A DNA stretch of 64,000 nucleotides from Takifugu bimaculatus (taxonomy: Eukaryota; Chordata; Actinopteri; Tetraodontiformes; Tetraodontidae): the NCBI GenBank assembly GCA_004026145.2, contig CP034980.1, forward strand, positions 12,441,649 through 12,505,648. Reading direction: 5' to 3'. Positions 49,084-58,034 of this stretch are shown here, in pieces. How positions within the stretch are numbered: position 1 is the first letter of the stretch; every line of letters starts with the position of its first letter. Under the pieces are notes generated by a model that did not search any database, had not been told where the DNA came from, and saw only the letters and a list, made by a program, of their open reading frames with translations. Made by a program: the position numbers and the translations under genes.

Positions 49084-52000
49084 AGGAGGAAGCAGGAACT
49101 TTTGATCAAGTGTGTTTTTTAATGTTTGTGTTCAAATATGTGCCTGCAAGTAAGATAATTCCAGGTCTCGCGCGTGTGCGTGTGAAAGTGAGTGATGGCG
49201 ATTCAGCAGTGGGTATGGTGTGTATTGTAACCAGATGTGAACTAGAATGTGACGTGCTGGAATGCACTGGCTGCTCAGTGTGTCCCACCCTTCTTTTTCT
49301 TCATTCTGCCCTTTGTCCCCACCTCATGCTTCATTCTACCCAACTCCCTCTTGTTGCCCCTCAGACCTTCTGTTCAGGCCTCCTGTGTGTCTCTGGCTGT
49401 TAGCGTTTATTTTATTTTCTCATTAGTGGCACACTGTTTTCAGTCGTGTCAACCTGCTCGCTCTTTTTGCATTTAAATATTTGGTCTATAAAAGCTGTTG
49501 GTGCGCTATTGTTTTCTGTCTTAACATGGCAATAGAATACACATTTTAATTTACATAATAATAATAATTAATCAGATGGAAAGTCTGTTAAAAAACTGCC
49601 AAGTCAGACTTGTCTCCACCTAAACTCAGCACAAAAACTGCAAAATCCGGCAGCTCACACATTTGTAAGACCTAATGTTTGATTTAGGTTCCTCCCTTTT
49701 TGGTTCCACTACTTTTACTGCAGGCAAGTTGCTGAACTGTTAGATGTGGGATCTCTTTACAAAGGCCCGCTGTCCTCTCCTCCACCTGGGCCATTAGTCC
49801 GTCTCTCCCACTGGATCTGCCCACAGGCTCAGGTTGCTTTCCTATTAATTGCTGGTGAAACATATACCCCCAGAAGCAGGAATGTCTTGTCGCCGGTGCA
49901 GGAGGAATCTACCGTTATAATTACGCTTTCTTTGGATGATGATGGCCAAAGGAAATGACATCAGCCTACTGCTAAAGAGAAACTCTGAAGCAGATGAAAA
50001 CAGATGGAGCATACAAGTGGACGTGGACAAACTCAGAAGTGTATGCATCTGTGCGAGTGTGTGCGAGTGTGTGTTCATGTGCGCTGTGAGAGGACAGGAC
50101 CAAAACGTCTTTCCTCTGTCTCCCCACTGTGTTTGTCCTGGCCACAGCCTGTCTTCTTTTTCTGACCCCATCCAGTAGAGCAAACCTATGTCTGGGGTTT
50201 AAGCACTTGGATTAAGGCCCAGGTCTGCAGACACACACACACACACACACAAAGAAACAACACCCACCCTAAGCACTGAAGTCCAAACAGCAGGAGGGGC
50301 AGAATCCCAACCCATAAGAAAGGGAGAAGTGGAGAGACTAATTGGCACAAATAGGGTGCAATTACTGCCTGGACTGGGACTGAGAGGAGCAGACTTCATT
50401 GGGATGCGAACTGGGGGGGAGCTCGTGGGAGGTGGAAGTAGGAAGGAGTCATGTGAGCAGATCAGTCAGCTCCTCTGCTCCTGTGGTGGATTGGACCTAA
50501 GATCATGTCATAATTTAGGAGCTGCACTCCAGCACGTAGAGATCATTTCTGGATGGAAGATGTAGGCAGAAAGAAAGGAAGATGAAGCTAGAAAACAAAC
50601 ACATGCTCCTCTTTTTGGATATCATTGCAGCTCCAGTTGTGTCTTATGTAACCGTCCCCTAAATTTTCTTCAGCTACTGGCTGAGTGACAGGCGTTTTTT
50701 TATGGCAGACCGATGCCTGCATGCAATAAACTTGTCTTTAATGACATTGCAAGATGCCTGAGTGATGCTGTTCATACTTGAGACGTCAGACTGGGCCCGA
50801 GAGCCGCCTCCACCCTGCTGCTGCTGCCACCACTTTGACACACACCCAGTAGAGGCTGTTCTCTTTTCAAACAGTGGGTTTGTCTAAACTCATTACGGGG
50901 CTTATCTTTCTCACATTTAAACTGTGGAATGGAAATAAAAAGCATATGGCTGGACTACTTCCTGCCTGGGGGTCTTCATCCTTGTGAGTGCTGTGATATT
51001 TCTGGAATACGGCTGCATCTTTTGTTTTAATCTCTGTCAATGAAGCCTGAAACTCCATGCCCTCTCCCTTGGCTTTAGTGTGTGTGTGTGTGTGTGTGTT
51101 GGAGAGTAAGGGGGGTGGAGCAGTGGTGGTGAGGAGGTAAATGCAGGGGCTGCAATGTTTCCGGTATCCTTGGTGACACAGTGGGGCTTTAGTTTTTTTT
51201 AAAAAGCTCCCTAAACTTAACCCTGCCCAGGCTGCCCTCTCCCCTCCCTGCCTCATTTTTTTCTTTCTAGTGTGTCAGTGTAAAGTGGAAGTGACTGTGT
51301 GTGTGTACGCTGTTGGCAGGGAGTGTTTAGTGACTCCCTCTGTGAGAACATGGGAACTTTACAATTCAAAGAGGAGCAGAGGGCAGTAAGAGAAGCTGCA
51401 CTGGGGCAAACATTTCTGGGAGCACCAGGCAGTATGGGGGAGCTGGAAAGTGGATTAGGAGTGAGACGGGTGAAAGGGGTTGAGTGTATTCTTGCATGCA
51501 AGACTGAAGGTGAAGCATTTTTCAGAGACTGAGGAATTCTCATTTTGTTCAGATTAAGAAAGTTGGGGGCAGTGACCCCGGGGGGAGAGCGGCAACAGGG
51601 TGATGGACATTCCTCAGGATGAAGTAGGTCATTGTTCCCGGTCTCCTCTCTGAAGGAACTGATGAAGTGAAAGCAGCGGTGGGAGGGAGATGCAGGGCAG
51701 GAGGGAGAGGGGGGGGGGCACAGGTCCATATATGGGAGGGGGGCATTTGCATTATTCAGTAATCCTATTGAAAATGCTTCTGAAGGACAGTCCAAGAGAA
51801 TCTGGGAGAAAGAAAAGCGAATGGAATGTGACAACAGAAAAATGCCATTGATGCTGATCAGTTGAGAGCAGTTTGATGTGGAGCGACATCTCCACTGAAT
51901 GGCAAAGCTACACCGCTGAAGATGCTCCAGCTCCACCTTTCACCCCCCTCCGCTTCCCTTCTCAGCTCCTCTAACTGTCGAGCATTCCTTTCCCTTTCAA

Positions 52001-54739
52001 CTAAGACTTTCTGCTGGATCCATCTCGATCCCCAAAATGGCACCCAAGCGCAAGTGGGAGACGGAACATCACATCAGCCTGGCAGCGACGTTGCAGTCAA
52101 CACATTTCATTTGTCAACAGCCTGGCTTTGTTTGTTCATACCACATTCTTTCTATTATTGTACCTCATCTTACAATCTGGTCTTTTGTGATGTTTAATGA
52201 TTGAAAACTAGCTGTAAATATATTCTGTTTTAGTAACTGGAGGTAAAAACGAAGCGCCTGTCCCTTATGAGCAAGCATCCCTCCTCTAATTCTCATTCCT
52301 TCTTCCTTTGCAGAGTTTTTCCGGGAGCTTCTGAATAATGCCGAGGTCTCGCTGCACGACATGTTCGTGCGAACATATGGAATGATGTACATTCAGAACG
52401 CCGAGCTTTTCAAGAATTTCTTCAAGGCCTTGACGCGATACTACGCGTCCGGCAGCGCCGCTGTCAATCTGGAATCCATGCTGTCAGACTTCTGGGCCGA
52501 CCTCCTGGAGAGGATGTTCCGACTGGTCAACGTGCAGTACGAGTTTAGCGACGCCTACATGGAATGCGTCAGCCGTCACACGGATCAGCTGCAGCCGTTC
52601 GGCGACGTGCCGCGCAAGCTTCGCATCCAGCTGACGCGCGCTTTCGTGGCCGCCCGCGCCTTCGTACGCGGCTTGGCAATCATGCCGGAAGTAGTGGACA
52701 AGGTCTCAAAGGTACGTTTGAAATCTCATCAAAATCATGTGTAAACGTTCCAGTAATGAGGTCATCACCCTTAAATAGATGTAAACCTCTTGTGCTTTAA
52801 ATATTATAGCTGCACGGCTTTGCTTAATCTTCAGCCAGCATATTAAAAACATACTCAATTCAAGTCTGACATTTACCGCTTGTGAAGGGAAAAAACGGGA
52901 AAATATGACTGCCCAGGTTTTATATATTTATGTTTAATGTTGCTTATGTAAACCGAGCTGCAGTTGGATTAGACCGCCCGGTCAAGTTGTGTGCGTTTAG
53001 TGTCAGTGATGCTCGTAGACTAATGTTTTACTGCGCAGTAATAAGTGTGCGATTGCTCCTGCAGGTCAGCGCCTCTCCCAGCTGTGTGAGAGCAGCCATG
53101 AAGATGTTGTACTGTCCCTACTGCTCAGGCCAAGTGGCCCTGAAACCCTGCCAGAATTACTGTCTGAACGTGATGCGCGGGTGTTTGGCCAACCAGGCCG
53201 ACCTGGACACCGAATGGAACAACTTCCTTGGTAAGTGGTCACCATGGAAGCAAGACATCTTTTTATTTAAGCGCTGTAAACAGAGCTGTGTCAGAAAGAC
53301 CTTAAATTGAATGTGATCTAATCTGGTGAGAGAGACAGATGCACAGAAGGAGAATCTAATACAAATTGTACTCTTATGGCTCAGAAGATTAAGTTTAGGA
53401 CCTCTGTGGCTTTGCTGATTCCACAGTTTTCAGCCTCCTGACGGTGAAGCAGCTTTTCTGTGACAGGCTGAGGCTTTGATTTGATTTCTTAGGTTACCGT
53501 GTGGATGACTTTGTATATGCTCCCACCTACTGGCCACATGTAGGTACCGTTTAGCTTTGCCCTCTGCTGGCTCTAATTTGATCTCTATCCCCTCCCTCCC
53601 CCGGTGCTTTTCAGATGCCATGATTAATCTTGCCGACAGGCTCGAGGGACCCTTTAATTTTGAGTCTGTCGTGGATCCGATCGATGTAAAGATTTCCGAT
53701 GCCATCATGAACATGCAGGAAAACAGCATACAAGTGTCGCAGAAGGTCCGTATCATTTTAAAAACAGAAGCAGACGTCAGGTTCTGTTCCACTAACTTTA
53801 CCATTTTGCCAGGTTTTCCATGGATGTGGGCAACCTAAACCAAGCATGACCTTCCGAGCCACGCGTTCCCTCAAAGACACAAGTTTTACGGGCCGGTTTC
53901 GCCCTTACAGCCCTGACGCCAGGCCCACCACTGCTGCTGGAACAAGTTTAGATCGACTGGTAAGAAAAGCCAGAGGCAAAACAAACACCGGTTCCTTTCC
54001 TTCAAGCCGACATGCTTGAGTTTGTGTGTTTTTTCTTCCCGGTTCCGTATCTGTAGACGAGCGAAGTGAAGAAAAAGCTGAAACACGCCAAAAAGTTTTG
54101 GTCCACCTTACCAGAGACGGTGTGTGCAGGTGAGAGGATCGCACCAGGGGATGAGTGCTGGAACGGAACAGCAAAGAGCAGGTACGCCGCATAGCGCACC
54201 AAGAGACACACTTAAATGCAGCATCTCTGTTGCCATCGCGTTAAAGAAATAAATCCCATTGTTCACAGATACCAGTCGGTGGTCATCGGTAATGGACTAG
54301 CCAATCAGGTGTCCAACCCCGACGTGGACGTGGACATTACAAAACCAGACATCGTGATTCGCAGTCAGATTGCAGCTTTAAAGGAAATGACCACCTGGCT
54401 CAAAGCTGCACACAGCGGCATCGACATCTCCGTTGGTGAGGGTCTTTATAATAGCCTCTAAGGCTGTGATGTCATCCTTCCAGTCATGTGACCCTGTGCG
54501 TTTCCCTCTTAGACGACGACGACGACGGCAGCGGGGGAGAGGAGAGCGGCAGCGGGTGCGACTCTCCGTCCTGCGAAACGGATCGAGACATCTATTTCCC
54601 CACCCCAGCAAACCCGTCCAATCCCCGGGTCAATCCGGTGGTGGTGGGTGATAAATCAGCCGTGGGCCCCCACAGAAGCACGGTGGCGGCGGTGCTCTGC
54701 TGCCTCGGCCTGGCCCTGCTGGCCCCACACTTTAGATAA
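32838..54739 (+). CDS. gpc4: glypican-4 (GPC4/GPC6 subfamily), complete, nine exons
   Basis: Cell-surface heparan-sulfate proteoglycan; the zebrafish gpc4 gene is knypek, a Wnt/planar-polarity co-factor in gastrulation. Exons: 32838-32994, 48387-48545, 52314-52711, 53065-53230, 53615-53745, 53813-53959, 54057-54181, 54269-54435, 54513-54739. They join in phases 1,1,0,1,0,0,2,1 to 558 residues plus stop, the usual family length. Signal peptide is about residues 1-22. The core has the 14 glypican cysteines (1+3+1+6+1+2 by exon). RATR at 352-355 is followed by Ser, at the position of the family's convertase site. PTTAAGTSLDRL is fully conserved. Acidic Ser-Gly sites are S490, S495 and S497, followed by a hydrophobic GPI-type tail. 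The 14-cysteine core and PTTAAGTSLDRL exclude GPC3/GPC5. Peptides such as FFRELL, MFVRTYGM and KMLYCPYC look more GPC6-like, so the name gpc4 rests on its position after gpc3. Confidence 0.9.
33933..33946. repeat. C14 homopolymer
   Basis: Fourteen consecutive C. A G15 run follows about 600 bases downstream at 34540-34554. Confidence 0.97.
34540..34554. repeat. G15 homopolymer
   Basis: Fifteen consecutive G in gpc4 intron 1; a site where sequence length may be unreliable. Confidence 0.97.
39060..39815 (-). mobile_element. decayed Tx1/L1-like LINE, C-terminal end of ORF2
   Basis: Read on the minus strand in shifting frames, this shows the end of an L1-type ORF2 after the reverse transcriptase. 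Visible pieces in order are MFRHFQVRDYFNKEI (about 39810-39766), KTTNSSARREFCWNIIRKSS (about 39585-39525), CWRQCGQVMADGFHKFWDGA and IQPYWQEPTQKIW (the C-x3-C...H-FW zinc-knuckle-like block, about 39470-39385), and PSRDDWIAIN (about 39220-39190). Stops and frameshifts are frequent, so it is long dead. The RT and endonuclease parts are absent, which is unusual for simple 5' truncation only if 3' sequence is also missing; no poly(A) tail is evident. Confidence 0.72.
41477..41494. repeat. short (CA)n tract
   Basis: About nine CA copies in gpc4 intron 1. Confidence 0.9.
42208..43317 (+). pseudogene. reverse-transcriptase fragment of the L2-like element
   Basis: A 370-codon open frame with the RT core palm motifs, including YADD and the AFDTVDH block with its catalytic aspartate. 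It has no endonuclease, and its last about 18 codons read through 3'-tail sequence rather than RT. It is a fossil of a mobile element and not a host gene; the lack of stops suggests moderate age. Confidence 0.85.
43282..43325 (+). repeat. L2-like 3'-tail segment shared with 13508-13551
   Basis: Reverse complement of the fragment in the gpc3 intron with only a few mismatches over 44 bases. It marks the end of the element downstream of the deletion junction. Confidence 0.7.
48387..48545 (+). CDS. gpc4: gpc4 exon 2
   Basis: Acceptor CTGCAG, donor GTAAGC, phases 1 and 1. It encodes GAPLKVCPQGFSCCTVEMEE and LSQQSHTEIKAPVS..., matching the ICPQ--TCC--EME signature of all glypicans. It ends RQRYDHFD with a split codon. 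Confidence 0.93.
49049..49082. repeat. (TG)n microsatellite
   Basis: About 17 pure TG copies in gpc4 intron 2. Confidence 0.95.
50230..50251. repeat. (CA)n microsatellite
   Basis: About 11 CA copies in gpc4 intron 2. Confidence 0.93.
51079..51099. repeat. (TG)n microsatellite
   Basis: About ten TG copies in gpc4 intron 2. Confidence 0.93.
52314..52711 (+). CDS. gpc4: gpc4 exon 3, main core helical region
   Basis: Acceptor TTTGCAG, donor GTACGT; phase 1 in, phase 0 out. It encodes FFRELLNNAEVSLHDMFVRT, then NLESMLSDFWADLLERMFRL and PFGDVPRKLRIQLTRAFVAA, all strongly conserved in GPC4/6. The first residue is Lys (split A|AG), where mammals have Glu (FDEFF). Codon use is GC-rich at third positions, typical of real coding sequence here. 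Confidence 0.96.
53065..53230 (+). CDS. gpc4: gpc4 exon 4, six-cysteine block
   Basis: Acceptor CTGCAG, donor GTAAGT; phase 0 in, phase 1 out. It encodes six core cysteines in SCVRAAMKMLYCPYCSGQ and KPCQNYCLNVMRGCLANQAD, ending DTEWNNFL. Confidence 0.96.
53615..53745 (+). CDS. gpc4: gpc4 exon 5
   Basis: Acceptor TTTTCAG; donor is the weak GTCCGT. It encodes DAMINLADRLEGPFNFESVV and DPIDVKISDAIMNMQENSIQ, near-identical to mammalian GPC4/GPC6. Phase 1 in, phase 0 out. Confidence 0.96.
53813..53959 (+). CDS. gpc4: gpc4 exon 6, convertase site
   Basis: Acceptor TTGCCAG, donor GTAAGA, both phase 0. It encodes VFHGCGQPKP, the cleavage motif RATR followed by Ser (RATR at 53855-53866), then GRFRPYSPDARPTTAAGTSL. 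The intron before it is only 67 bases. Confidence 0.95.
54057..54181 (+). CDS. gpc4: gpc4 exon 7
   Basis: Acceptor CTGTAG, donor GTACGC; phase 0 in, phase 2 out. It encodes TSEVKKKLKHAKKFWSTLPE and the last two core cysteines (VCAGERIAPGDECWNGTAKS). Confidence 0.94.
54269..54435 (+). CDS. gpc4: gpc4 exon 8
   Basis: Acceptor TTCACAG, donor GTGAGG; phase 2 in, phase 1 out. It encodes YQSVVIGNGLANQVSNPDVD and VDITKPDIVIRSQIAALKEM, matching the GLANQ-NPEV-VDITKPD block of the GPC1/4/6 branch. Confidence 0.94.
54513..54739 (+). CDS. gpc4: gpc4 exon 9, Ser-Gly sites and GPI signal
   Basis: Acceptor CTCTTAG. It encodes DDDDDGSGGEESGSGC (acidic heparan-sulfate attachment region), a second cysteine, a Pro/Asn-rich linker and a hydrophobic tail TVAAVLCCLGLALLAPHFR. 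TAA at 54737-54739. The five consecutive GAC codons form a small in-frame repeat. Confidence 0.94.
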
Positions 54740-57170
54740 AACTGGCTGAGTTTTGAGAGGAATAGATTGAGCAAAGGGGATAACTGTCAGAGACGCTAAG
54801 ACTGCCTTTGGGACCTCGGACTGTCCACCTCTGGGGGAGACTCTTCTTACAATTACAATAACTTTTCATTTAATTATTTGTATGGTTTATAAGGACATCA
54901 ATGTACAGCCGTGTGACCTTTTTCTCCCCACAGTCGTTTTCCTCCCGTTTCCCCCTTTTATCAATCCACCACGTTTCGACATTGTATAATTGTCTCTGTG
55001 TGGCGATATAAAAGTCATAGTTCGTTCGTGCCTTCACCAATGATGTCATCTGATAAATGAGCAGAACATGAGAGGAGAGCGCCTGTTGTAGGACTTAACT
55101 TTCTGAGGACATTTCCTTTAATCCACCACTCGGCAAATCACGTTCCGAATGCGAAATGTGTAGCGATCTTTCTGTCCATCGTGACTTCACACTGTGAATG
55201 TTTGTGTCGGTGCATTTCACCATTTACTTGTCAGGCAGTCTTGAAGCTAGCAGAGTTCAGGCGAGGAAAGCTTCGAGCTTTGCTTCACTTTTCTTTGGAG
55301 AGGCATGAAAAACAATTCCAGCTGACCTCTACGAAATGCAGTGACTTAAGTCAAATCACAAGTATTTACCTTTATGTTTGACTCAAATGGAATCATTGTT
55401 CAGAGGAGCTTTGTCAGGGGAAACTCTGCAAGCCCCCTCATTTCATGTCCACTATGAGCATTATCATAGCCTAATTTTTTAATTTAAGTAATTTTCCTCA
55501 TAGTTTCCTCAGCCTAAGAGTTCTATAGTACAGTCATACCTCATGCATGCTGTAATTTTCAGTGCATTTTTATTATGTTGAGTTGAAAGTGATAAAGTTC
55601 TGTAATGTCCTGGTGAAAGTAACTGATAAGGAAGAGGAAGGACTCTCCTGGGATTACCCCTAAAGAAGGCAAAGCTGACAAGTCCCAAACAGCCTTTTTG
55701 GTTCTGTGAGCTCAGTTCAGTGCAGAGAATCTGACTCTTAACAGTCTTATTGGTCTGAAAAGGAAAAATGGCAACCTGTACTTTGGAGTGTTTCACATTT
55801 AACTAGAGAGAAGAACAAAACAAATATGGTGCTTTGATCAAACAAAATCAAGGAAAGATTATTTTAATACAGGGTTTTCTATCAAAGAGGCTGTTTATAT
55901 TTTAGTATGAAGATAATATGGTACTACAGTGGATTTCACTGGTAGTTGTAGGTGGTGGAGGAGGATAATGTGCACAGATAGTCGGGCACTTTGTGATTAG
56001 CGGGTGCAGTTTTTGGGGGCTCCTCCCCAATTGCCCATCACAGAGTATCCCGAAGATCCATTATGCTCACCCTCAGCCGTGTGAGCTACGCACTCATGTG
56101 CAACCTGAATGACTGCAGTTTACAGCCCCTCTTCTGTTTCTTTGACTTCTGGTACAACATGAACAAGTTCTTGAGGTTTTAAAAAAAAAAAAGTGGATGT
56201 GTCGCTGTTACCTGCTCAGTTTTCCCCCGAAGAGAGTCGAGTGTAAAATGTCCTCAAATTTGACAATTAGGTCTGATCATTTCATCCCTTAAACTTTCCT
56301 TGTAACTTTTTGTACAGTAATTTATGCATAAATTCTAATTGCATCACCATCATTCTAAACCTGACAATGACTCTCCGAACAAATACAGCATTCAGACTGT
56401 TTTTGTGTGTCCAATGGAACTAAAAGCATGGGCGCGTCGTCAAAGGTGCATCGTGCTTAGATTGAAATGTGCACGTTTTCGTGTGTGGCGTTCAAATGAA
56501 TGCAGATAGCAGACACCACCTTTCGTGCCTCCTGGCTTTTTGACAGGTTGATTGTAACATGAAATTTCTCCCGAAGCAAAGTGACGTCCCCGCATTGAAT
56601 GAGAATGAGAATCTCTTCACTTCCCTGATTTTGAAAGCTTTGATGAAGCATCAAAAGCGCCCACATCAAATGCCGAAGCCTTAATTTACTCTTCTGCTGG
56701 TAGTGTTCCAACGTTTCTGAAAGGGTACGTGCATTCAGCTCACGGGGAAGATCTGTGTGTAGTGTGAAGAAGCCCAAACCTGGTGATAAACGTCTGTGCT
56801 CGCGGCCCTTGGCGACATTTTGTTGCTGGCAGGAAGTTCCAGCAGAACGTCGGCCGCTGCGTCCACAGTACAACTTCACTTCCAAATGTCAGTAAAGTTG
56901 TACCTGTGTTGAGAACTTTTATCAGCTTTGGGCCCCTCAAGAGGAGAAGGGACTCACTTTGTGAGGGGAGACTGAGTGAATGACTGAAGAGAATATAAAG
57001 AGTGTAAATAAAGAGCAGCCGTTTTTAGATGTCTCTAAAAGAGGCCTTAACAGTACACCAGATTTTTACCTGTCAGAGTATCTCTTAAATGTTATGGCAA
57101 AAACGAGATAGATGTTAAAGTGCAAGCAAAAAGTGTATATTAAACATTTTTGTTGTCTTGTTGAAATAAA
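54740..57170 (+). other. gpc4: probable gpc4 3'UTR
   Basis: About 2.4 kb from the stop to the best AATAAA. Long 3'UTRs are normal for GPC4-type glypicans. It contains an A run at 56180-56191 and no recognised gene; the 142-codon minus-strand frame at 56457-56885 matches nothing known to me. Confidence 0.6.
57165..57170 (+). terminator. gpc4: gpc4 polyadenylation signal AATAAA
   Basis: Canonical hexamer followed about 20 bases later by TGTGTGTGGG, a good GU-rich downstream element. An alternative AATAAA is at 57007-57012. Confidence 0.65.
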
Positions 57171-58015
57171 GACTGACAAATATTTAAATGTGTGTGGGAC
57201 TTGCCTCATTTGGACTCCATTCGCTTGACTTGAGCGTGTTCGTATTTAAGCACGTTTTCTTAATTAAACAGTAGCCGAACACATGTACTTCAGTGACATT
57301 CTAACGAGTTGTTGCGGGAGGATTTATAGTGATTATTTCACATTTCTTATTCAGTCATGCAGAGGGCCTTGGCCTGTTCGGCCTTTAAATGCCAAATGTT
57401 GATTAACAGCACATTTGAAGAACATATTGCCTCTCGCACACATTTTATAGTTTTATTCATGGGAAATGTAATTTGCTAAGGCTTTGCAAAATGCCAAAGC
57501 CATTCCAGTAAGTCAGCTTTATTGGTATAGCACTATATTATTGACTGGTTATATAAAAAATATAAAAAACTGGAGCTAAAAGGTCAAGAGAAAAATAAAG
57601 TGTAATCCTATTTCATGCTAAAAATGGGTATGGTGTTTAAATTACTTTGACTAACAAACGTATATTTCGTTCCAAATTAAATAAACTCTTAAATGTGCAT
57701 AGCGAGTCAACAAGCAGAATGATTTGTTACCAGGTCACAACAACTAGTGGAAGTAAATATTTAACAGTTTAAAATGGAGAATTTACTAAGAAATGGCGCC
57801 TTATGCTTAATCAAAACTGAATGAATTAAAGGAGCTCCGTACAGTAGCTATTGAGTCACGTTACTCTATTCGATTCACAATGGCTTCGCCAGTATATATT
57901 AAAAAATTCCGACGCTTGGGGGGTGTGACTTCGCAATCCTTTGAAAAATAATATCTCTGTGCATCACTGAAATGCGTTCGGCGGAAGTTGTTTACGCTGA
58001 AGACCACAAAAGAAA
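57171..58015. other. gpc4-brd8 intergenic spacer
   Basis: Only about 0.85 kb separates the gpc4 poly(A) signal from the brd8 start codon. It is AT-rich with no gene; the brd8 promoter must lie in its right-hand end. Confidence 0.7.
57976..57992 (+). promoter_or_regulatory. brd8: ETS-type site in putative brd8 promoter
   Basis: GGCGGAAGTTG around 57980-57990 contains the CGGAAG core bound by ETS/GABP factors. It lies about 30 bases upstream of the brd8 ATG. Such sites are common at the start of TATA-less housekeeping promoters, and no TATA box is placed. Binding is inferred. Confidence 0.4.
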
Positions 58016-58034
58016 ATGGCGAGTGCAATCGGCA
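58016..58034 (+). CDS. brd8: brd8 exon 1, six codons
   Basis: ATG in a strong context (A at -3, G at +4) encodes MASAIG with a split seventh codon before GTAAGT. It corresponds to MATGTG of mammalian BRD8. Confidence 0.85.

Larger units (their letters stand above)
48546..52313. other. gpc4: gpc4 intron 2
   Basis: Holds TG (49049-49082, 51079-51099) and CA (50230-50251) microsatellites and a G-rich patch near 51700. There is a 227-codon open frame on the minus strand (51253-51936) with no recognised domain. No other feature is supported. Confidence 0.65.

Noticed and set aside
57500..57560. Possible LINE/SINE tail (CAGCTTTATTGGTATAGCAC)
   Set aside because: Resembles the common fish TTTATTTATATAGCAC tail, but the match is too short and degraded to support a feature.
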